NCBI GenBank assembly: GCA_002706365.1 | Contig: PALM01000039.1 | Location: forward strand, 1-46,129 | DNA: 46,129 nucleotides | Reading direction: 5' to 3' | Source of the DNA: Flavobacteriales bacterium | Lineage (GTDB): Bacteria > Bacteroidota > Bacteroidia > Flavobacteriales_E > Vicingaceae | Shown: one piece after another, positions 23,381 through 32,380 of the stretch | Layout: every line of letters starts with the position of its first letter | How positions within the stretch are numbered: the stretch's first letter is position 1 | The notes under the pieces: generated by a model | What the model saw: the letters and a program-made list of their open reading frames with translations, nothing else | Told to the model about the DNA's origin: nothing | Database searches by the model: none | Position numbers and translations under genes: made by a program

Positions 23381-24644
23381 GGCGAAAGAGTTGATGTTTC
23401 AGTTTATTGGTGTCGACAAAAGTAAATAAGAGAAGGATATAGAAGGGTAAAAGTGGACTTCTATATCTAAGCACTGCACCCATTACCGGAATGCTGCTGC
23501 CAATGATTATCGAGGCAAGAAGAATAAAGGAAATGAGCATGGTAATGAGTAATCGTTTATTGCCATTCGATCTTGCAAAAGGGATCAGAATGAAGGGTAG
23601 AACCAAATAGATGGTACTTTCAATAGCATTTATCAAACTGAAAAGACCAGCATCCCACATCATTATCGGTCTAATCCAAACATTGTAAATTGCTTCGGGC
23701 ACTCCCATAATAAAGCCCCCAAAACCATCTATTGAATCTATAGGGAAGTAGGTGTTTGCCTCAATTTCCAATGCCAATTCAGTAAAGCGCTGCAATTGTT
23801 CATTCAAACTAGCTTCAAATGATGGCCAAAGAATCAGCATCGCGATAAGCAGAGAAAAGAAAGTGAGCAAAAGATTGAATCTGAGCTTCAAGCTATCTTT
23901 TGAGAGGTAGAGTAGAAGGGCAGGAGTAAAGCAGATTAGCAAATAGCTTTTTACCCAAATAGAAAGGCCTAACATCAGAAGAAAAAGAGGAATCAACCAC
24001 CTATCCATAGAGTTTTTGAGTTTATAGATAGTGAACAGAAGCAAGCCAAAGGCAAAGAGAAAGATGCTCTCTTTCAACATTCCCGATGTCCATAATAATG
24101 AAGAAGGGGGTAAGATCAAGATGGCAAGTAGTAATCTAGAACCAAGATTGATCAGGGAACTGAAAAAATGGAATAGGGCAATGGAGCCAATAAAAGATAG
24201 AAAGGCGAAGAATAGTAGATGGAATAGGTAAAACCCCTGAGAGATATAAAGCAAGAAAAGGTTGACAAGGATCATAAGACGATTATCGTTTGGCAAAATA
24301 TGCCATTGCTGATCCCAGTGCTGGGTGTCTTGCAGAATAGATATGGTCTCAGTACTTCTGTCATTCTCTTTTTGAAAAAGATCTCCAAGCTTACTGATCT
24401 GCCAATTCTCATCTTCAAAGATCAAGACTGCATCATCGTAATACTTGAAGATATCTGCCGAAGCACGATCTTGATAATAATAGCTGTAGATCAAGAAAAG
24501 AGCAATGGCACCAGCTAATTTCAGCAGGAAAGCAACACATAAAATAGAAGTGGATAGCTTGCTAGTCTTGAAAAATGGCAGCTTCAGAAAGGCTGTGTAA
24601 ATAAGGGCTAGAAAGCCCAGACAAATGATGATTCCCCAAAGCAT
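23367..24644 (-). CDS. Polytopic membrane protein, glycosyltransferase/polymerase-like
   Basis: 425 residues from the ATG at 24644 (MLWGIIICLGF). Longer in-frame starts, up to 24872, would run over the purL promoter and into purL and add low-complexity sequence, so they are rejected. About ten hydrophobic helices are spread through the chain, with an extracytoplasmic loop near 75-135 (ADIFKYYDDAVLIFEDE). The topology recalls GT-C glycosyltransferases or O-antigen-polymerase-like proteins, but I recognise no diagnostic motif. It overlaps the amidohydrolase start by 14 bases. Confidence 0.7.
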   Translation of the reverse strand: MLWGIIICLGFLALIYTAFLKLPFFKTSKLSTSILCVAFLLKLAGAIALFLIYSYYYQDRASADIFKYYDDAVLIFEDENWQISKLGDLFQKENDRSTETISILQDTQHWDQQWHILPNDNRLMILVNLFLLYISQGFYLFHLLFFAFLSFIGSIALFHFFSSLINLGSRLLLAILILPPSSLLWTSGMLKESIFLFAFGLLLFTIYKLKNSMDRWLIPLFLLMLGLSIWVKSYLLICFTPALLLYLSKDSLKLRFNLLLTFFSLLIAMLILWPSFEASLNEQLQRFTELALEIEANTYFPIDSIDGFGGFIMGVPEAIYNVWIRPIMMWDAGLFSLINAIESTIYLVLPFILIPFARSNGNKRLLITMLISFILLASIIIGSSIPVMGAVLRYRSPLLPFYILLLFTFVDTNKLKHQLFRHEVN

Positions 24645-24699
24645 GTGGGTAAAGGTAAAATAAAGGTCTTTATTCAACTTATTTATTCGCAAATCAGCC

Positions 24700-24729
24700 T
24701 TTGGAGGCAAGGGAAAAGCTGTACTTTTG
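24700..24729 (+). promoter_or_regulatory. purL promoter (Bacteroidota type)
   Basis: TTTG (24700-24703), an 18-base spacer and TACTTTTG (24722-24729, perfect TAnnTTTG) fit the Bacteroidota -33/-7 consensus. The transcript should start near 24735, about 22 bases before the purL ATG. Confidence 0.7.
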
Positions 24730-24756
24730 CAATTCATTTTAAAGACGCATTGACCT

Positions 24757-26994
24757 ATGTCGACCACCACTGAGCAAAGCGCAGCAGACCTAAAAACTGC
24801 CCTTGAACTGGGACTTACAGAAGACGAATTCAATAAGATCAAAGAGATCCTTGGAAGGGATCCGAACTTCACAGAGCTGAGTATCTATTCGGTAATGTGG
24901 TCTGAGCACTGCTCGTACAAGAACTCGATCGTATGGTTGAAGAAACTGCCGAAGGATGGTCCGCATATGCTGGCAGAAGCCGGTGAAGAGAATGCCGGTT
25001 TGGTTGATATTGGAGATGGCTTGGCATGTGCTTTCAAGATCGAATCTCACAACCACCCATCAGCTCTTGAGCCTTATCAAGGTGCTGCAACCGGAGTTGG
25101 AGGTATCAATAGAGATATCTTTACCATGGGCGCTCGTCCGGTTGCTCAATTGAACTCTCTTCGTTTTGGCGATATCAAATCAGACCGTACAAAGTGGTTG
25201 TTGAAAGGAGTAGTAAAAGGAATTGGCGATTACGGAAACTCTTTTGGTATTCCGGTAATTGGCGGAGAGGTATTCTTCGATGAATGCTATAACACCAATC
25301 CATTGGTGAATGCAATGTCGGCCGGTATCATGGATGCCGACAAAATGATCTCTGCCACTTCTCACGGAGTGGGTAATCCAGTCTACATTGTTGGTTCTTC
25401 AACAGGTAAAGACGGAATTCACGGAGCGGCATTTGCCTCAAAAGACATTACTGAAGATTCTATGGACGACCTACCAGCTGTTCAGGTTGGTGATCCATTC
25501 CAAGAAAAATTATTGCTCGAAGCCAGCATGGAATTGGCCGATACTGATATCATCATCGGTATGCAGGATATGGGAGCCGCTGGTATTACTTGTTCATCCT
25601 GTGAGATGTCGGCCAAAGGTGAGCACGGTATGATCATCGATCTAGATAAAGTGCCTACTCGTCAGGATGGTATGTTGCCATTCGAGATCTTACTTTCTGA
25701 GTCACAGGAGCGTATGCTGGTAGTTGTGAAGAAAGGTAAAGAGGCCGAGTTAGAGCGTATTTTCGAAAAATGGGATCTGAATTGTAAGCAGATTGGTGAA
25801 GTTACAGCCGGCGGAATGATCGAGTACCATGCAAATGGAGAATTGGTTGCAAAAGTGCCTGCTGAGTCTTTGGTTCTTGGTGGAGGTGCTCCTGTTTATG
25901 AAAGAGAATACAAAGAAGCTGAATACTATAAACTGAATAAGGCTTTTGATATCAATTCAGTTGATCAGCCAAAAGATTATAAAGCGGTAGCTAAGCATTT
26001 GTACACTCACCCAAATATCGCTTCAAAGAAGTGGGTTTACGAGCAGTACGATAGCATGGTGGGTACGGTGAATATGAGTACCAATTATCCAACAGATGCG
26101 GGTATCGTGAACATCAAAGGAAGCAAAAAGGCGCTTTCATTCACTGTAGACTGCAACGCTCGTTATGTATATGCAGATCCTGAAGAGGGTTGTGCAATAG
26201 CGGTAGCAGAAGCTGCTAGAAATATTGTTTGTTCAGGCGGAGAGCCATCGGCAATTACAAACTGTCTGAACTTTGGTAATCCTTATAATCCTGAAGTTTA
26301 CTGGCAGTTTGTCGGTGCCATCAAAGGGATGAAGAAATCTTGTGAGAAATTCAAGACTCCGGTTACAGGAGGTAATGTGAGTTTCTACAATCAGTCGCAG
26401 CAAGAAGGTAAAGATGTGCCAGTTTTCCCAACGCCAACTATTGGCATGATGGGTATAGTTCCGGATAAGGAGAAGATCTGTACACTAGCTTTCCAGAATG
26501 AAGGTGATGAGATCTATTTGATCGGAAAGTCAGTTAATGATATCTCTTCTTCTGAGTATTTGTACTCTTATTGTGGAGTAAAGAATTCTCCGGCTCCTCA
26601 CTTTGATCTGGATGAAGAATTCAAATTGCAGGAAGCTATTAAGGATTTGATCGCCAAGTCTGTAGTCAATTCAGCTCATGATTGTGCTGATGGTGGATTG
26701 TTCATTGCTTTGCTTGAGGCGGGAATGCCTAACGGATTTGGATTTGAAGTGAAAACTGATGATTCAGTGCGTAAGGATGCCTTCCTATTCGGAGAAGCTC
26801 AGTCTAGAGTAGTAGTTTCTGTTTCTGCAGATAAGAAAGCTGAGATGGAGGCCCTATTGCAGAAGCACGGAGTTGAATTCTTCAATATGGGTAAAGTTGG
26901 CGGAAGTCAGATGCTTATCGATGGGGAGAATTTTGGTGAGCTTGCAGATGCTAAAGCGGCAAATGAGGTAGCTCTAGAGAATTACCTGAAGTAA
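24757..26994 (+). CDS. purL: Phosphoribosylformylglycinamidine synthase subunit PurL (small type)
   Basis: 745 residues, the length of the small PurL that works with PurS and PurQ and not of the 1300-residue fused enzyme. Recognisable are [17 protein letters not shown] (~46-62), [18 protein letters not shown] (~92-109) with metal/ATP contacts, [11 protein letters not shown] and a second AIRS-like half with [10 protein letters not shown]. It makes FGAM from FGAR, ATP and ammonia in de novo purine synthesis. It stands alone with its own promoter and converges with the small XRE gene three bases after its stop. Confidence 0.96.
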   Translation: MSTTTEQSAADLKTALELGLTEDEFNKIKEILGRDPNFTELSIYSVMWSEHCSYKNSIVWLKKLPKDGPHMLAEAGEENAGLVDIGDGLACAFKIESHNHPSALEPYQGAATGVGGINRDIFTMGARPVAQLNSLRFGDIKSDRTKWLLKGVVKGIGDYGNSFGIPVIGGEVFFDECYNTNPLVNAMSAGIMDADKMISATSHGVGNPVYIVGSSTGKDGIHGAAFASKDITEDSMDDLPAVQVGDPFQEKLLLEASMELADTDIIIGMQDMGAAGITCSSCEMSAKGEHGMIIDLDKVPTRQDGMLPFEILLSESQERMLVVVKKGKEAELERIFEKWDLNCKQIGEVTAGGMIEYHANGELVAKVPAESLVLGGGAPVYEREYKEAEYYKLNKAFDINSVDQPKDYKAVAKHLYTHPNIASKKWVYEQYDSMVGTVNMSTNYPTDAGIVNIKGSKKALSFTVDCNARYVYADPEEGCAIAVAEAARNIVCSGGEPSAITNCLNFGNPYNPEVYWQFVGAIKGMKKSCEKFKTPVTGGNVSFYNQSQQEGKDVPVFPTPTIGMMGIVPDKEKICTLAFQNEGDEIYLIGKSVNDISSSEYLYSYCGVKNSPAPHFDLDEEFKLQEAIKDLIAKSVVNSAHDCADGGLFIALLEAGMPNGFGFEVKTDDSVRKDAFLFGEAQSRVVVSVSADKKAEMEALLQKHGVEFFNMGKVGGSQMLIDGENFGELADAKAANEVALENYLK

Positions 26995-26997
26995 AAC

Positions 26998-27324
26998 TTA
27001 TAGTCTTTTCTTGATCTCTTTGAGTTCTAGCAATTCTCTTTGTAGGATGCGGATCATTGACTCTATGTCATTGATTCTTTCATTGAGCTTTTGCTTTTTG
27101 CTCTGCTCCTTGATGTTGAGGTAGTCTTCTTTTCCCTCGCTGAAAAACCAAAAAAGATCGATGTTCAAAGCCTTGCAAAGGGATTCTAGGGTCTTGGTGT
27201 GGATATGATCGTGATTTTCAAGATTGTAGACATTCTGTCTGGTCATGCCGATCATATCGCTCAACTGCTGGACAGACATGCCCAACTCTTCTCTTCGCAT
27301 TTTGATCTTGGCCCCAATATTCAT
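26998..27324 (-). CDS. Small XRE regulator with C-terminal coiled coil
   Basis: 108 residues from the ATG at 27324; an in-frame TTG at 27360 overlaps the palindromic operator and is rejected. Helix-turn-helix of Cro/CI type at ~5-60 (MRREELGMSVQQLSDMIGMT, then RQNVYNLENHDHIHTKTLESL). Residues ~75-108 form a heptad-rich helix (LNERINDIESMIRILQRELL) suited to dimerisation. No toxin partner is adjacent, so it is an orphan regulator. The perfect palindrome at 27348-27365, 24 bases before the ATG, is the likely operator, and it may also affect radC on the other side. Confidence 0.82.
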   Translation of the reverse strand: MNIGAKIKMRREELGMSVQQLSDMIGMTRQNVYNLENHDHIHTKTLESLCKALNIDLFWFFSEGKEDYLNIKEQSKKQKLNERINDIESMIRILQRELLELKEIKKRL

Positions 27325-27347
27325 CTCGATCTGGATTGATTTTCTTC

Positions 27348-27365
27348 TGTAATTGCTCAATTACA
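27348..27365. promoter_or_regulatory. Perfect 18-bp palindrome, candidate operator of the XRE regulator
   Basis: TGTAATTG-CT-CAATTACA has perfect eight-base arms. A related half-site CAATTACA lies at 27436-27443, immediately before the radC start and 80-90 bases away, so a dimer pair could cover the whole divergent region. Binding by the neighbouring XRE protein is inferred. Confidence 0.6.
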
Positions 27366-27445
27366 ACATCAATACCGCACTTCTGTTCTCTGCTTCCCAT
27401 TTTGAGTTGAAATGAGTAACTTAAATAGAGCAATTCAATTACAGC

Positions 27446-28135
27446 TTGAAAGCGAAGATCAATATCAAATCCTGGCCTGTAGAAGACCGTCCGCGAGAGA
27501 AATTCCTCAAGAAAGGAAAACAGGAATTAAGTCAGGCAGAACTCATTGCAATCCTAATAGGATCGGGCAATAGAGAGGAGTCGGCAGTGGAGCTTTCAAA
27601 GCGAATATTAGCGGCAGTTGATCATGATCTATCATCCTTGGCAATGATGACACATGAAGAGCTCTGCAGCTTCAATGGAATTGGAGAGGCAAAGGCTATC
27701 AGTATAGCTGCAGCCCTGGAGTTAGGAAAGCGAAGAAGAGAAGTTAGATCCAAAGAAAAGGAGATGATCACTTCATCCCAATCTGCATTCGAATGCATTG
27801 CACCACAACTTTTAGATCTGCCACATGAAGAATTTTGGATCATACTACTCAATCGGGCTAACCGATTCATCGAAATTCACAATGTGAGCAAAGGCGGAGT
27901 AAGCGGAACGGTGGCAGATGCCAAATTGATCTTTAAAGCCGCTCTCAATAAATTGGCGAGCTCCATAATTCTTTGTCATAATCACCCTTCAGGCAACCTT
28001 AAACCTTCACGAGCCGACCTGCAACTCACTGAAAAGTTGGTAAAAGGGGGAAAGAACCTGGATATTGCTGTGCTAGACCACCTTATCCTTGGAAATAACT
28101 CCTATTTTAGCTTTGCCGACGAAGGTTTGATCTAA
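27446..28135 (+). CDS. radC: RadC-family JAB/MPN-domain protein
   Basis: 229 residues. N-terminal helix-hairpin-helix segment (FNGIGEAKA, 76-84) and a C-terminal JAB domain (~108-229) with the zinc site HNHPSGNLKPSRAD (178-191: His178, His180, Asp191). The N-terminal IKSWPVEDRPREKFLKKG is standard for the family, so the start must lie close to TTG 27446; no in-frame ATG or GTG exists between the preceding stop and this point. RadC was named for DNA repair, but its function is unsettled; the metal site suggests a hydrolase. It opens a tightly packed plus-strand operon. Confidence 0.88.
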   Translation: MKAKINIKSWPVEDRPREKFLKKGKQELSQAELIAILIGSGNREESAVELSKRILAAVDHDLSSLAMMTHEELCSFNGIGEAKAISIAAALELGKRRREVRSKEKEMITSSQSAFECIAPQLLDLPHEEFWIILLNRANRFIEIHNVSKGGVSGTVADAKLIFKAALNKLASSIILCHNHPSGNLKPSRADLQLTEKLVKGGKNLDIAVLDHLILGNNSYFSFADEGLI

Positions 28136-29457
28136 TGATCCTGATATACCTAGCCAAAACAAATCCGCGAAATCGCTACATCTTCAAAGTAGTTCTGGGC
28201 CATTATTTTGGACTGGAAGAGTTCAAGCTTGTAGATGATGAGAAAGAATATCTAGCATATGAAGGGCCTAAATTCTCTTATTCTTCAAAGCGAATTGACG
28301 ATGGAATTCATTTTCATGCTTCCGGTCTTCTAGATCAGCGAGGTATTAAAAAGCAGGAGATAGAGTTTGGAGAACATCAAGGAGTTCCTACCCTTTTTCA
28401 TCATAAGGAAGACGCTAGCATACCTTATGATCCCTTCTCAGCTTCTTTCTTCATGTTGACGAGATATGAGGAGTACTTACCCTATTTAAGTGATCAGTAT
28501 GATAGATTCAATGCTGAAGATAGCTTGGCCAAAGAGAGAGGGTTCTTACAAACAGCTGTAGTTGATCGTTGGCTGATCCAGATCAGAGAATTACTGAAAT
28601 CAAAATATCCCAACTTAAGCTTCAAAAAATACCAGTATCGCTATTTGCTTACCCTCGATATTGATAATGCCTATGCCTACAAAGAGAAGGGTTTGGTTAG
28701 AAATATAGGGGCCTTCATTAGAAATCTGATCAATACTGACTTCCAGGAAATAAAACTTCAGATTCAGGTGCTGCTCAGAAAGAAGAACGATCCTTTCGAT
28801 AGCTATAATTATCTGAAGAACATTCAAAAGCGATACAATCTCAGACCTATCTACTTCTTCCTTCTGGCAGATTATGGCTTGAACGATAAGAACATCTTCT
28901 ATCAGAACAGGCACTTTCAATCGCTCATCAAATCAATAGCCGATTATGCAGAAGTAGGTATTCACCCTTCCTTCGGATCCAACTACAAGCACAACAAGCT
29001 AGGGGATGAGATCAATAGGTTAGAAAGGATCACCAAAAGGGATATACATAAGAGTAGACAGCATTTCTTGAAACTTCACCTTCCCGATACTTACAGAAGA
29101 TTGGTAGAAGCGGATATACATGATGATTATACAATGGGTTATGCGTCTGAATTGGGTTTTAGAGCAGGAGCAGCTTTTGCTTATCCGTTCTATGATCTTA
29201 ATGAAGAAGTAGAGTTGAAATTGATGGTTAATCCGTTCATGGTAATGGATGCCACCCTGAAATACTATCTTAAGGTGGAAGGAGAAAAGGCATTTGACCA
29301 GATAAAACCGATTATAGACGAATGCAAGGCTGTAAATGGGATTTTTGCGAGTCTTTGGCACAATGAAAGTCTTGGTGAAAGCAAAGAGTGGGAAGGTTGG
29401 CGCGAATTGTTCGAAAAGATGAATGATTATGCCACTGAGAATGGTCAGTCTATGTGA
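28135..29457 (+). CDS. Polysaccharide deacetylase-like protein
   Basis: 440 residues. The start overlaps the radC stop by one base (TAATG). The N-terminal ~150 residues resemble the DUF7033-type domain found with Bacteroidota deacetylases. The catalytic half starts at YRYLLTLDIDNAYAYKEKG (~177) and shows EVGIHPSFGSNYKHNK and GYASELGFRAGAAFAYPFYD. The usual NodB first motif TFDDG is altered to TLDIDN, so metal binding and activity may differ from classical chitin or peptidoglycan deacetylases. It probably acts on a cell-envelope glycan, but no signal peptide is seen. Confidence 0.75.
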   Translation: MILIYLAKTNPRNRYIFKVVLGHYFGLEEFKLVDDEKEYLAYEGPKFSYSSKRIDDGIHFHASGLLDQRGIKKQEIEFGEHQGVPTLFHHKEDASIPYDPFSASFFMLTRYEEYLPYLSDQYDRFNAEDSLAKERGFLQTAVVDRWLIQIRELLKSKYPNLSFKKYQYRYLLTLDIDNAYAYKEKGLVRNIGAFIRNLINTDFQEIKLQIQVLLRKKNDPFDSYNYLKNIQKRYNLRPIYFFLLADYGLNDKNIFYQNRHFQSLIKSIADYAEVGIHPSFGSNYKHNKLGDEINRLERITKRDIHKSRQHFLKLHLPDTYRRLVEADIHDDYTMGYASELGFRAGAAFAYPFYDLNEEVELKLMVNPFMVMDATLKYYLKVEGEKAFDQIKPIIDECKAVNGIFASLWHNESLGESKEWEGWRELFEKMNDYATENGQSM

Positions 29458-29488
29458 AAAGAATAATTTTACTTTATAATTGACAGCT

Positions 29489-30145
29489 ATGGCGAAGGTT
29501 TGTATTCTTAATGAGGAAAAGCCCTCTGTTTTCAATCATATTATAGCAGAGATCCGCGATGAGAAGATCCAAAAGGATCGCATGCGTTTTCGTAGGAATC
29601 TGGAGAGGTGTGGTGAGATCATGGCCTATGAGATATCTAAGGAATTAAGTTATCAGAAAGTAGAGGTAAAGACTCCTTTGGGGATGTCTGAGGATATGAA
29701 GATCCAACAACAGCCTGTATTAATAACTATCCTTAGAGCCGGATTGCCTTTGCATCAAGGTTTGTTGAATGTCTTGGATCATGCGGAAAATGGCTATATC
29801 TCGGCCTTTCGCAAGCATCATAAGGATGGTAGTTTTGATATAGAGATGGAGTACTTTGCTTGTCCAAGTCTCGAGGGAAAAGACATCATTATATCTGACC
29901 CTATGTTGGCTAGTGGTTCATCTATGATACTTGCTTATAAAGCTCTATTCGCCAAAGGAAAGCCTCGTCATTGTCATATCGTTTCCCTTATTGCCAGCTC
30001 TGAAGGTCTGGAAAATGTGAAAAGCAATGTATCAGAGAACACAAGCATTTGGATAGGTGCCTTGGATCATGAAATGACTGCTCAATCTTATATAGTTCCA
30101 GGTCTTGGAGATGCCGGCGATTTGGCCTTTGGAGCCAAAGAATAG
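29489..30145 (+). CDS. upp: Uracil phosphoribosyltransferase
   Basis: 218 residues from the ATG at 29489; a TTG nine bases earlier is not needed. ILRAGLPLHQGLL (~82-94) forms the PRPP loop region, DPMLASGSSM (~133-142) the 5-phosphoribose binding loop and VPGLGDAGDLAFG (~202-214) the C-terminal uracil-binding signature. It salvages uracil and PRPP to UMP. Its substrate-level partner pyrE is encoded elsewhere in the window (37895-38533). Confidence 0.94.
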   Translation: MAKVCILNEEKPSVFNHIIAEIRDEKIQKDRMRFRRNLERCGEIMAYEISKELSYQKVEVKTPLGMSEDMKIQQQPVLITILRAGLPLHQGLLNVLDHAENGYISAFRKHHKDGSFDIEMEYFACPSLEGKDIIISDPMLASGSSMILAYKALFAKGKPRHCHIVSLIASSEGLENVKSNVSENTSIWIGALDHEMTAQSYIVPGLGDAGDLAFGAKE

Positions 30146-30146
30146 T

Positions 30147-30584
30147 ATGACAGAATTCTTTAAAATTACCGGTCTTCTTCTATTCAGTGCTTTGAAATTC
30201 TTTTTGGCACCTGCAACTGTATTGATCAGTGGTTACGATATCTGGGAAACCATTTTGATCACTTCAATTGGCGGAGTTGGTGGCTTTCTGACATTTTATT
30301 TTTTTGGCTCGCTATTCTATAAGAAGTATCGAGAGTTCTTTCCTCCAAAACGGAAGAGGATATTCACTCCCAGGAAACGAAAGATGGTGAAGTACAAGAA
30401 TAAATATGGATTCTGGGGTTTGGCCATACTCACTCCAGTCTTATTTGGCATACCATTGGGGTCTTTGGTTGCTGCAGCTTTTTTCCCTGAGAAAGGGCGA
30501 ACTATTGGCGTATTCGTGAGTTCCATTATAGTCTGGAGCATATTGATCAGCCTTCAATGTGCGTATCTGAAAAGCATATGGTAA
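30147..30584 (+). CDS. Small integral membrane protein
   Basis: 145 residues from the ATG at 30147, one base after the upp stop; an upstream frame start inside upp is rejected. Two hydrophobic pairs (~6-55 and ~88-140) flank a strongly basic cytoplasmic loop (FFPPKRKRIFTPRKRKMVKY). The second half, GFWGLAILTPVLFGIPLGS followed by a long helix, resembles small multidrug-export-like or DedA-like proteins by eye. The function is unknown. Its stop overlaps the next gene's ATG by seven bases. Confidence 0.75.
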   Translation: MTEFFKITGLLLFSALKFFLAPATVLISGYDIWETILITSIGGVGGFLTFYFFGSLFYKKYREFFPPKRKRIFTPRKRKMVKYKNKYGFWGLAILTPVLFGIPLGSLVAAAFFPEKGRTIGVFVSSIIVWSILISLQCAYLKSIW

Positions 30585-31276
30585 AGTACAATCACATATT
30601 TTTTGATCTGGATCGCACCATTTGGGACTTCGAGAAGAATTCGGAGGAGACCATCTTGGAGTTGCTGGCAGAATTTGGATTGGACAAGAAGGGTAGACTC
30701 ACTGAATCCGACTTTATCAAAACCTATAAAGCTATCAATCACGGTCTGTGGGTGGAGTATCGTTCTGGAAAGATCAGTAAACAGCAATTGAGAGAGGCTA
30801 GATTCTATCGCAGTATGTTAAAGTACAAGATCGATGAGCCGGAATTGGCCCTGCGTTTTAATGATGCTTATGTGAGCCGATGTTCAAGTAAGACTCACTT
30901 ACTTCCCCATTCAAGGGAAATATTGGATTACTTGGCCAAATCCTACATTCTCCATATTATTACTAATGGCTTTAAGGAAGCGCAGCACTTGAAAATTGAG
31001 AAAAGTGGTATTCGTCCGTATTTCAGTGAAGTGATCGTTGGCGATGAGGTGGGCATTAATAAGCCGGATCCGCGTATCTTTCATCATGCATTTGAAAGCT
31101 CAACGGCTGCACCTGAGGAGAGTATAATGATTGGAGATGATTTTGAAGCCGATATAATGGGAGCCAAGGAGGTGGGAATGGATCAGATCTATTTCCAACC
31201 AAATGGCGTAAAAGATCAGAACAAAATAGCTACCTATACGGTATCACATCTGGAAGAATTAAAGGATATCTTGTAA
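30578..31276 (+). CDS. YjjG-family HAD pyrimidine nucleotidase
   Basis: 232 residues from the ATG at 30578 (MVKYNHIFFDLDRTIWDF); an upstream start at 30557 lies inside the previous gene. HAD motif I is FFDLDRTIWDF with Asp10 and Asp12, motif II ITNGF, motif III lysine in NKPDPRIF and motif IV MIGDDFEADIMGA. YjjG-type enzymes dephosphorylate non-canonical pyrimidine nucleotides such as dUMP and 5-fluoro-dUMP (housecleaning). A nearby upp in the same operon fits pyrimidine metabolism. Confidence 0.88.
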   Translation: MVKYNHIFFDLDRTIWDFEKNSEETILELLAEFGLDKKGRLTESDFIKTYKAINHGLWVEYRSGKISKQQLREARFYRSMLKYKIDEPELALRFNDAYVSRCSSKTHLLPHSREILDYLAKSYILHIITNGFKEAQHLKIEKSGIRPYFSEVIVGDEVGINKPDPRIFHHAFESSTAAPEESIMIGDDFEADIMGAKEVGMDQIYFQPNGVKDQNKIATYTVSHLEELKDIL

Positions 31277-32380
31277 ATGGAAATTGAAGAAGGAATAGCA
31301 GAGGAGAAGAATTCTACCAATTGGCTGCCCAAAGAGCGACCTAATTTTATTTTTGGTCCTTGTAGTGCCGAGAGTCCGGAACAGTTGAGAAAAACTGCTA
31401 GTCAGATTGCTGAACACTACCCCAATGCCATATTTAGAGCCGGGGTTTGGAAACCTAGAACTAGACCCAATTCATTTGAAGGGGTAGGGAAGGAAGGACT
31501 AGAATGGTTGAGTGATATTGGAAATGAATTCGGCCTTAAGACGGCCACCGAAGTAGCCCAGCCAGAACACGTAGAAGCCAGTTTGAAGGCGGGAATAGAC
31601 ATACTTTGGATAGGTGCAAGAACTACTGCAAGTCCTTTTTCTGTGCAGGCTTTGGCCGATGCCCTTAAGGGTGTGGATGTGCCTGTTTTTGTGAAGAATC
31701 CTCTTCATCCCGACTTATCCCTTTGGATTGGTGCCATAGAACGTTTGCTTTCTTCGGGCAATGAGAAGGTCGGTGCCATCCACCGTGGTTTTTATCTAGC
31801 TGATAATAAGAATTATAGGAATTATCCACATTGGGATTTGGCAGTGCAGCTAAAAGCCAAGTACCCTTCTATGCCTTTGATCTCAGATATCAGTCATATG
31901 GCTGGTAAACCTTCATTGCTTCCTCAGCTGGCGCAGAAGGCTATGAATTTGGATATGGATGGTTTGTTGATCGAGACCCATTACGATCCAGCTATAGCAT
32001 TAAGCGATGCCGAGCAACAGATCAATCCTGCTCAATTGAAAGAACTCATAGATGGAGTGACTTTCAAGTCGGCCTCATCAGAGAATCAGGAGTTTCGCAA
32101 TAAACTGGATCTTCTTAGAGCTAAGATCGATAAGATCGATGAAGAATTGGTCGATAAACTGGCTGTGAGAATGGGAATTGCAGAGGAGATCGGGATCTAT
32201 AAGAAGCAGAACAAAGTGACCATTCTTCAGCTGGAAAGATGGCAACAGATCATGAAGCAAGTTCAATCTCAAGCGGAACTATTGGGCTTAAGCGAAGGCT
32301 TTATTGAAAAGCTGTACAATGCAATTCATGAAGAGTCGATAAGAATTCAGACCGACAGCAAAGAAGATTCTGCTAGCTAA
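31277..32380 (+). CDS. aroA: Bifunctional DAHP synthase / chorismate mutase type II
   Basis: 367 residues, typical of the Bacteroidota fusion. The DAHP synthase barrel (~20-265) starts with FIFGPCSAESPEQL and contains RAGVWKPRTRPNSFEG, PVFVKNPLHPD and DISHMAGKPSL. The AroQ-type chorismate mutase (~272-360) shows LDLLRAKIDKIDEELVDKL and IGIYKKQNKV. It joins the first committed step of aromatic amino acid synthesis with the branch to prephenate, which in such fusions gives feedback control by prephenate. The ATG directly follows the previous stop, and the end overlaps the convergent psd gene by eight bases. Confidence 0.93.
   Translation: MEIEEGIAEEKNSTNWLPKERPNFIFGPCSAESPEQLRKTASQIAEHYPNAIFRAGVWKPRTRPNSFEGVGKEGLEWLSDIGNEFGLKTATEVAQPEHVEASLKAGIDILWIGARTTASPFSVQALADALKGVDVPVFVKNPLHPDLSLWIGAIERLLSSGNEKVGAIHRGFYLADNKNYRNYPHWDLAVQLKAKYPSMPLISDISHMAGKPSLLPQLAQKAMNLDMDGLLIETHYDPAIALSDAEQQINPAQLKELIDGVTFKSASSENQEFRNKLDLLRAKIDKIDEELVDKLAVRMGIAEEIGIYKKQNKVTILQLERWQQIMKQVQSQAELLGLSEGFIEKLYNAIHEESIRIQTDSKEDSAS

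Noticed and set aside
24645-24872. Longer start (up to 24872) for the membrane protein at 23367-24644
   Set aside because: The extension overlaps the purL promoter and coding start and encodes low-complexity sequence without family character.
29020-29535. 171-codon minus-strand frame opposite the deacetylase-like gene
   Set aside because: It is antisense to the conserved C-terminal half of the deacetylase-like protein and has no motif.
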